A program made the translations under genes and the position numbers. Source: Actinomycetota bacterium (lineage in GTDB: Bacteria > Actinomycetota > Acidimicrobiia > Acidimicrobiales > Ilumatobacteraceae). Taken from it: a DNA stretch of 10,501 nucleotides. The notes beneath the pieces were generated by a model. It did not search any database. It was not told where the DNA came from and was given only the letters and a program-made list of their open reading frames with translations. Location of the stretch: NCBI GenBank assembly GCA_010024485.1, contig RGGX01000031.1, forward strand, positions 1 through 10,501, in the 5' to 3' direction. Below are positions 6,204 through 10,501 of the stretch, in pieces; within the stretch, counting starts at the first letter, position 1, and every line of letters begins with the position of its first letter.

Positions 6204-7312
6204 GAGCCCGCCATCACCTCGTCGAGACGCACCGCGCGACCCTCGTCGATGGAGCGATGGGCGGCGACACCGACGGCGACCGACCAGAGACCGTCGGTGA
6301 GCGTCACCTTCGCCGGGCGCCCGGCCCGGACCGAATCGATGAAGTCGACGTGCTCGAGGTAGCTCGCACCGTGGTGGAGACCCACGTGACGCACCCCCTC
6401 GAAACCGATCGGGCGCTCCTGCACCACATGCCGACCATCGGCGCGACGCCCGACCCGGAGCAGGGACTGGGTCACGAGGGCCTCCACCTTGCCGGCGTCG
6501 CCGGTGACCGAGATCTCCTGTTCGTTGACACTCGCCTCGGCGAACATGCAGAGATCGAGCATCCCCCGGACACCGTTGGCGAAGTCGACGATGACGAAGG
6601 CGTTGTCCAAGACGTCGGGAACCTCACCGTCGTAGACCTCGTCGAGGTGGTTCACGTCCTGAGCCCCCGAGGCCTGGACCCGGACCGGCTCGGAGTCGGC
6701 GATGAGGCGCATGATGTCGAAGAAGTGACAGCACTTCTCGACGAGGGTGCCCCCGGTGTTGCGATTGAAACGGTTCCAGTCGCCGACCTTCACGAGGAAG
6801 GGAAAGCGGTGTTCGCGGATCGCGACCATCTTCACCGAACCGGCCACACCGGTGGCCAACTCGCCGAGCAGGGCGGTGGTCGGCGGCATGTAGCGGTATT
6901 CGAGACCCATCCACACCACCCGGTCGGCCGGGCCGGCCTCAGCGGCATCGACCACCCGTTGACAGTCCTCCACCGAGGTGCACAGCGGCTTCTCCACCAA
7001 CACGTGAAGGTCGCTCTCGAGCACGTCGCCGAGCACGTCGACATGGGTCATGTTCGGAGAGGCGATCACCACCGCGTCGCACTGCCCTGACTCGATCAGC
7101 TCGCGATGATCGCTGAACAGCGAGGGGGCATCTCCGCCGAAGGAGGCCACCGTCGCGGCGCCGGCGGCCCGCCGGGCCTCGACCGGATCGGAGACCGCGG
7201 TGACGACCGCGCCGTCGAGGTGAGCGATGTTCTCGAGGTGCTCGACACCCATCATCCCGCTCCCGATAAGGCCATAGCGGACGGTGTCTGAGGGAAGGGT
7301 GCTGTTCGACAT
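6200..7312 (-). CDS. Gfo/Idh/MocA family NAD(P)-dependent oxidoreductase
   Basis: This 370-residue dehydrogenase has the two-domain Gfo/Idh/MocA layout (typical members: inositol or sugar dehydrogenases, biliverdin reductase). The N-terminal Rossmann domain has VRYGLIGSGMMGVEH (11-25, GxGxxG) with SDP (41-43) after the second strand. VEKPLC (106-111) carries the invariant EKP with the catalytic-region lysine. GGTLVEKCCHFFDIMR (187-202) matches the substrate-site pattern, with His196 and Asp199. I chose ATG 7312: the frame stays open to 7651, but that stretch is antisense to the MBL gene and lacks family similarity, whereas the protein from 7312 begins ten residues before the Rossmann strand. 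The start has no Shine-Dalgarno sequence and follows a TACGCT box by 8 nt. It is first in a two-gene operon with the ProA-like gene, suggesting two redox steps of one pathway. The substrate cannot be named. Confidence 0.88.
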   Translation of the reverse strand: MSNSTLPSDTVRYGLIGSGMMGVEHLENIAHLDGAVVTAVSDPVEARRAAGAATVASFGGDAPSLFSDHRELIESGQCDAVVIASPNMTHVDVLGDVLESDLHVLVEKPLCTSVEDCQRVVDAAEAGPADRVVWMGLEYRYMPPTTALLGELATGVAGSVKMVAIREHRFPFLVKVGDWNRFNRNTGGTLVEKCCHFFDIMRLIADSEPVRVQASGAQDVNHLDEVYDGEVPDVLDNAFVIVDFANGVRGMLDLCMFAEASVNEQEISVTGDAGKVEALVTQSLLRVGRRADGRHVVQERPIGFEGVRHVGLHHGASYLEHVDFIDSVRAGRPAKVTLTDGLWSVAVGVAAHRSIDEGRAVRLDEVMAGS

Positions 7313-7336
7313 CGCCGCCAAGCGTACGCTCGCCGC
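7313..7336. promoter_or_regulatory. Bidirectional promoter with palindromic AGCGTACGCT
   Basis: The 24-bp gap between the divergent Gfo/Idh/MocA and MBL genes contains the perfect 10-bp palindrome AGCGTACGCT (7321-7330). On each strand it supplies TACGCT, a TANNNT -10-like hexamer. On plus (7325-7330) ATG 7337 follows after 6 nt; on minus (7326-7321) ATG 7312 follows after 8 nt. Neither gene has a Shine-Dalgarno sequence, fitting leaderless transcripts from overlapping -10 boxes. No good -35 was seen on either side. An operator for a dimeric repressor is the alternative reading. Confidence 0.5.
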
Positions 7337-8026
7337 ATGAGAACGGACGCCGACGACCGCCTCTACTTCCGTCAGATGCTCTCCGGGAGGGACTTCGCCG
7401 TCGGCAATCCCTTCGCGACCCAGATGGTCAACTTCGCCTACGCGATCGGCGACCGGTCGACGGGCGAGTGCCTGCTCGTCGATCCGGCCTGGGATGTCGA
7501 GGGACTCATCTCCAACGTCGGCGACGATGGAATGACGGTGACCGGTGTACTCGCCACCCACTATCACGCCGATCACGTCGGCGGATCGATCATGGGTCAC
7601 GACATCGAGGGGGTCGCGGCCCTCCTCGGGCACCTGTCGTGTCCGGTCCACGTCCAGGCCGAGGAGGTCGAGTGGATGGAGCGCACCTCAGGCGTCGGCA
7701 CCGACCACCTCGTCGCCCACGCGCCCGGCGATGTGATCACCGTCGGCGAGGTCGAGATCCGGTTGGTGCACACCCCGGGTCACACCCCCGGCAGCCAGTG
7801 CTTCCTCGTCGACGGACGTCTCGTCGCCGGCGACACGCTCTTCCTCGACGGATGCGGTCGAACCGACCTCCCCGGCTCCGATCCGACCGCGATGGCCGAG
7901 AGCCTGCGCACCCTCCATCGGGTCGACGACGAGGTGGTGCTCTACCCGGGCCACCGCTACTCGGTGGCGAGCTGCGCGACGATGGGTTCGGTCAAACAGT
8001 CGAACTTCGTGTTCGACGGACTCTGA
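7337..8026 (+). CDS. MBL-fold metallo-hydrolase (glyoxalase II / ETHE1-like)
   Basis: This 229-residue protein has the metallo-beta-lactamase fold of the glyoxalase II / persulfide dioxygenase group. The metal ligands are visible: THYHADH (74-80; His75, His77, Asp79, His80), His149 in HTPGHTPGS, Asp166 in AGDTLF, and His206 in YPGHRYS. A dinuclear site is thus possible. GDTLFLDGCGRTDLPGSDP (165-183) resembles the GCGRTDF block of ETHE1 and related proteins, where one metal is used for sulfur oxidation. The N-terminal FRQMLSGRDFA...FATQMVNFAY (11-35) is typical of this stand-alone bacterial subgroup. It has no signal peptide, so it should be cytoplasmic. The start ATG has no Shine-Dalgarno and probably is leaderless from the shared palindromic promoter. 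Hydroxyacyl-thiol hydrolase and persulfide dioxygenase are both possible. Confidence 0.88.
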   Translation: MRTDADDRLYFRQMLSGRDFAVGNPFATQMVNFAYAIGDRSTGECLLVDPAWDVEGLISNVGDDGMTVTGVLATHYHADHVGGSIMGHDIEGVAALLGHLSCPVHVQAEEVEWMERTSGVGTDHLVAHAPGDVITVGEVEIRLVHTPGHTPGSQCFLVDGRLVAGDTLFLDGCGRTDLPGSDPTAMAESLRTLHRVDDEVVLYPGHRYSVASCATMGSVKQSNFVFDGL

Positions 8027-8047
8027 GCGCCACCCGGCGACCGCTCA
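8024..8047. terminator. Inverted repeat at the MBL / carboxylase convergent junction
   Basis: TGAGCG (8024-8029) and CGCTCA (8042-8047) are perfect inverted copies, each holding one gene's stop codon. An alternative smaller hairpin CGCC-ACCC-GGCG (8028-8039) lies within. There is no T-run. A weak bidirectional terminator is possible; function is inferred from position only. Confidence 0.3.
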
Positions 8048-9901
8048 CCAGGTGTCGATGTTGGGGCGGCGCGCCGAACCACGCTCGGGGACCGGAGCCG
8101 TCGACAACAGGGTGGCCACCCAACGCCGGGTGTCTGCGGGATCGATCACATCGTCGATCTCGAACCATGAGGCGATGCTCAGCGCCTTGCCGTTCTCATA
8201 GAGCCGATCGACGATCTCCCGGAAGACCTGCTCCTGCTCCTCGGGGGTTCCGGCGGCCTCGATCTCCTTCCGGTAACCGAGGCGCGCGTATCCCTCGAGC
8301 CCCATGCCACCGAACTCGCCGGTCGGCCAGGCGAGGCACGCCAACGGCGCCTTCGTGCTCCCGCCCATCATGGCCTGAGCCCCGAGTCCGTACGACTTGC
8401 GGAGCACGACCGAGACCATCGGCACCGAGATGTTCGCGCCGTTGACGAACAGGCGTGAGCAGTGGCGCACCAGGGCGGTCTCCTCGATGTCGGGCCCGAC
8501 CATCATCCCGGGGGTGTCGACCAGCGAGACGATCGGGAGGCCATGGGCGTCGCACAGTTGGATGAATCGCGCCGCCTTGTCAGCGCCATCGGAGTCGATC
8601 GCGCCGGCGAGATGGGACGGGTCGTTGGCGATCACCCCGACCGCGCGACCCTCGATCCGCGCCAGCGCGGTGATCATGCCGACACCGAACTCGCGGCGCA
8701 GCTCGAGGACCGAGTCGGTGTCGAAGATCCCGTGGATCGCCCGGCGGATGTCGTAGGCGCGGAGCCGGTCGACGGGGACCACGTCGCGCAAGTCGTCCTG
8801 ATCGGCGCAGCTCCAGTCGTCGACCGCACCCTGGAAGTAGGAGAGGTAGCGCTTGGCCATCGCCACCGCCTCGGCCTCATCGTCCACGAGGATGTCGATC
8901 ACCCCGTTCGGCGACTGCACCGAGGTCGGCCCGACCTCGGTCGGAGCAAAGACACCGAGACCTCCCCCCTCGATCATCGCCGGGCCGCCCATACCGATGT
9001 TCGAGTCTCGGGTGGCGATGACCACATCGCAGCATCCGAGGATCGCGGCATTGCCCGCGAAGCAGTAGCCGGAGTTGATACCGACGAGGGGCACGGTGCC
9101 GGAGAGTTGGGCCCACCAGAGGAAGGCCAGGCAGTCGAGACCGGTCACCCCGCCGGTGTCGGTGTCACCGGGGCGGCCACCGCCACCCTCGGTGAAGAAG
9201 ACGACCGGGACGCGCAACTGCTCGGCCAACTCGAACAGTCGGTCCTTCTTGCGGTGGTTCTGGTGCCCCTGGGTGCCCGCGAGGACGGAGTAGTCGTAGG
9301 ACATGACGACGCATCGGGAGTCGCGACCCGGGAACAGATCGCCGTTCACGCTGGCCAGCCCAGCGACGAGGCCGTCCGCCGGGGTGCGCTCCACGAGATC
9401 GGCCAACTCTCGACGACGTCGTTGGGCGGCGACGACGAGGGGGCCGTACTCGATGAGGGAGCCCTCATCGATGAGATCGGTGACGTTCTCCCGCGCGGTC
9501 CGACGACCCTTGCCGTGCCGAGAAGCCACCATCTCCGGCCGCGCGTCGTCGGATCCGATGCGATGGCGCTCCATCACCTCAGCGAGATCGGCCCGATCGG
9601 TTCCGGTGGCGGCAACGGTGTCACCGTCGTCGGCCGGGGCCGCCGGGTCGACGGAGCCGGCCGCCACCCGGGCGAGCACCGTCCCCTGGCTCAGCGTCGA
9701 GCCGATGTCAACGAGCAGTTCCACCACGACGCCGTCGACGGGCGAGCGGACCTCGTGGTGCAGCTTCATCGACTCGATGAGGCCGAGCACGTCGCCGGCA
9801 CGGACGCTCGAGCCGACCGGCTGGTCCCAGGTGACCACCGTGCCCTGCAGATGGGAGGTCACATCGACCGGGCGATCGGCATCGTTCGCAGCGCTCGTCA
9901 C
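8045..9901 (-). CDS. Acyl-CoA carboxylase, biotinyl domain fused to carboxyltransferase
   Basis: This 618-residue protein has two parts. Residues ~13-80 are a biotinyl/lipoyl domain whose ESMKL motif puts the biotin-acceptor Lys at 46. Residues ~125-600 are a crotonase-fold carboxyltransferase of the PccB/AccD type, with HGKGRRTARENV near its start, an N-lobe oxyanion region TEGGGGRPGDTD (237-248), and a C-lobe region YGLGAQAMMGGS...AWPTGEFGGMG (~504-533). It would transfer CO2 from carboxybiotin to an acyl-CoA, but needs a biotin carboxylase, which is not in this window. In most actinobacterial complexes the biotinyl domain is fused to the biotin carboxylase; the GGGGRPGDTD signature resembles the C-terminal part of single-chain BC-BCCP-CT enzymes. 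Start GTG 9901 has a frame closed by TGA just upstream and GAGGGG 14 nt before it; GTG at residue 14 is a less likely alternative. The acyl-CoA substrate is unknown. Confidence 0.9.
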   Translation of the reverse strand: MTSAANDADRPVDVTSHLQGTVVTWDQPVGSSVRAGDVLGLIESMKLHHEVRSPVDGVVVELLVDIGSTLSQGTVLARVAAGSVDPAAPADDGDTVAATGTDRADLAEVMERHRIGSDDARPEMVASRHGKGRRTARENVTDLIDEGSLIEYGPLVVAAQRRRRELADLVERTPADGLVAGLASVNGDLFPGRDSRCVVMSYDYSVLAGTQGHQNHRKKDRLFELAEQLRVPVVFFTEGGGGRPGDTDTGGVTGLDCLAFLWWAQLSGTVPLVGINSGYCFAGNAAILGCCDVVIATRDSNIGMGGPAMIEGGGLGVFAPTEVGPTSVQSPNGVIDILVDDEAEAVAMAKRYLSYFQGAVDDWSCADQDDLRDVVPVDRLRAYDIRRAIHGIFDTDSVLELRREFGVGMITALARIEGRAVGVIANDPSHLAGAIDSDGADKAARFIQLCDAHGLPIVSLVDTPGMMVGPDIEETALVRHCSRLFVNGANISVPMVSVVLRKSYGLGAQAMMGGSTKAPLACLAWPTGEFGGMGLEGYARLGYRKEIEAAGTPEEQEQVFREIVDRLYENGKALSIASWFEIDDVIDPADTRRWVATLLSTAPVPERGSARRPNIDTW

Positions 9902-9945
9902 ACGCGCGATCTTGTCCCCTCAGGAACCGCTCGACCGAATCGGAG

Positions 9946-10501
9946 TCAGAGCTGTCCGGGGCGCCGCTGGTAGGCGGTGATCGACTGCTCCCCCATCACC
10001 AGTTCCGCCGCGACCGCGGCGAAGAGGGCAGGCACGATGAAGTTCGGTCGCCCGGTGGTCTCGGCGACGAACATCACCGCCGCGAGGGGCACCCGGTAGC
10101 CGGCGCCGAGGAAGGCCGCGATACCGAGGAGCGTGTAGAGGGTGAACCGCTCCGGATGGAGGACTTCACCCACACCACGACCGACCAGGGCTCCTCCGAC
10201 CACCAGGGGGATGAACACCCCGCCGACGCCTCCACCGACCACCGTCGCCGCCGAGGCGACCGCTCGTATGGCGAAGACAGCGATGAGGAGCCACACCGCG
10301 ATGTCGGCCTCCACGAAGAGCCAGTCACGGAGGACCTCGTAGCCGGCGCCGATGCTGAGGCTCTGCCCGGTCAGCTCACGCGAGAGGACGAAGAGGCCGG
10401 CCATGGTGAGCGAGGCGAGCACGAGCCGAACCGGGAAGGCGCGCAGCGACAGGCCTTTCGCCACGCGGATGACCTTCGCGAATGCCCGGGCACCGACCGC
10501 A
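9946..10501 (-). CDS. ClC-type chloride channel/antiporter, C-terminal part (5' truncated by window)
   Basis: This is the last ~184 residues of a ClC family anion channel or Cl-/H+ antiporter, an integral membrane protein. The signature GGGVGGVFIPLVVGGALVG corresponds to the GxFxP selectivity-filter segment. It is followed by LLGIAAFLGAGYRVPLAAVMFVAETTG, which matches the helix containing the conserved glutamate-proximal region of bacterial ClCs, then by the final hydrophobic helices. Several long hydrophobic stretches fit membrane helices. There is no cytoplasmic CBS domain after the membrane part; the protein ends in a short QRRPGQL tail. The frame is open through position 10501, so the apparent GTG at 10464 is internal. 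A 44-bp gap separates it from the downstream carboxylase gene on the same strand; they may be co-transcribed but show no functional link. Confidence 0.88.
   Translation of the reverse strand, partial: AVGARAFAKVIRVAKGLSLRAFPVRLVLASLTMAGLFVLSRELTGQSLSIGAGYEVLRDWLFVEADIAVWLLIAVFAIRAVASAATVVGGGVGGVFIPLVVGGALVGRGVGEVLHPERFTLYTLLGIAAFLGAGYRVPLAAVMFVAETTGRPNFIVPALFAAVAAELVMGEQSITAYQRRPGQL

Noticed and set aside
7305..7311. TCGACA near 7306 as a -35 box for the MBL promoter
   Set aside because: It matches TTGACA in five of six positions but lies only 13 nt from the -10 box, too short for a normal spacer.
7313..7651. Upstream extension of the Gfo/Idh/MocA frame to 7651
   Set aside because: This part is antisense to the MBL gene, has no similarity to the family's N-terminus, and the Rossmann strand starts ten residues after ATG 7312.
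8462..9973. Plus-strand open frame of ~503 codons opposite the carboxylase gene
   Set aside because: Antisense to a clearly conserved gene; its translation is His/Arg/Asp-rich with no recognisable motif. The long open frame reflects codon bias on the other strand.

Overview
The window is GC-rich, densely packed bacterial chromosome with nine protein genes. Third codon positions are strongly G/C-biased, GTG starts are common, and several starts lack a Shine-Dalgarno sequence and sit 6-8 nt after a TANNNT box (the leaderless style common in Actinobacteria). A DUF2510-like segment precedes one membrane protein. Together these suggest an Actinomycetota genome, possibly Acidimicrobiia; the class is a guess. 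I see no mobile element, CRISPR array, rRNA, tRNA or prophage, and no gene-free stretch above about 65 bp.

Layout. (1) 1-2436, plus strand: the 3' end of a type-B carboxylesterase, a self-processing P1/S58 (DmpA/NylC-like) aminopeptidase, and a shortened PanC-like protein. These three overlap by 4 and 8 nt and look like one operon. (2) 2442-3284, minus strand: a CPBP/CAAX-type intramembrane protease. (3) 3349-4737, plus: a DAO-fold FAD-dependent amine/amino-acid oxidoreductase. (4) 4746-7312, minus: a two-gene operon of a Gfo/Idh/MocA dehydrogenase followed by a divergent ProA-like aldehyde dehydrogenase (ATGA overlap). (5) 7337-8026, plus: an MBL-fold hydrolase of the glyoxalase II/ETHE1 type. 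(6) 8045-10501, minus: the C-terminal part of a ClC channel/transporter, then an acyl-CoA carboxylase subunit with a biotinyl domain fused in front of the carboxyltransferase.

The theme is small-molecule metabolism: amide/ester hydrolysis, amine oxidation, aldehyde and CoA chemistry. The most unusual items are: a PanC homologue missing about 49 internal residues, including the HxGH ATP-binding motif and the pantoate-binding NPxQF motif, while the rest is well conserved and in frame; its overlap with a P1-type aminopeptidase, a family with members that release beta-amino acids such as PanC's substrate beta-alanine; a perfectly palindromic AGCGTACGCT between two divergent genes that puts the same -10-like hexamer just ahead of both start codons; a biotinyl-carboxyltransferase fusion without a biotin carboxylase; and a ProA-like protein with an extra N-terminal region and an altered C-terminus. 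The three convergent gene pairs are only 5, 8 and 18 bp apart, and two of these junctions form short inverted repeats that include both stop codons.
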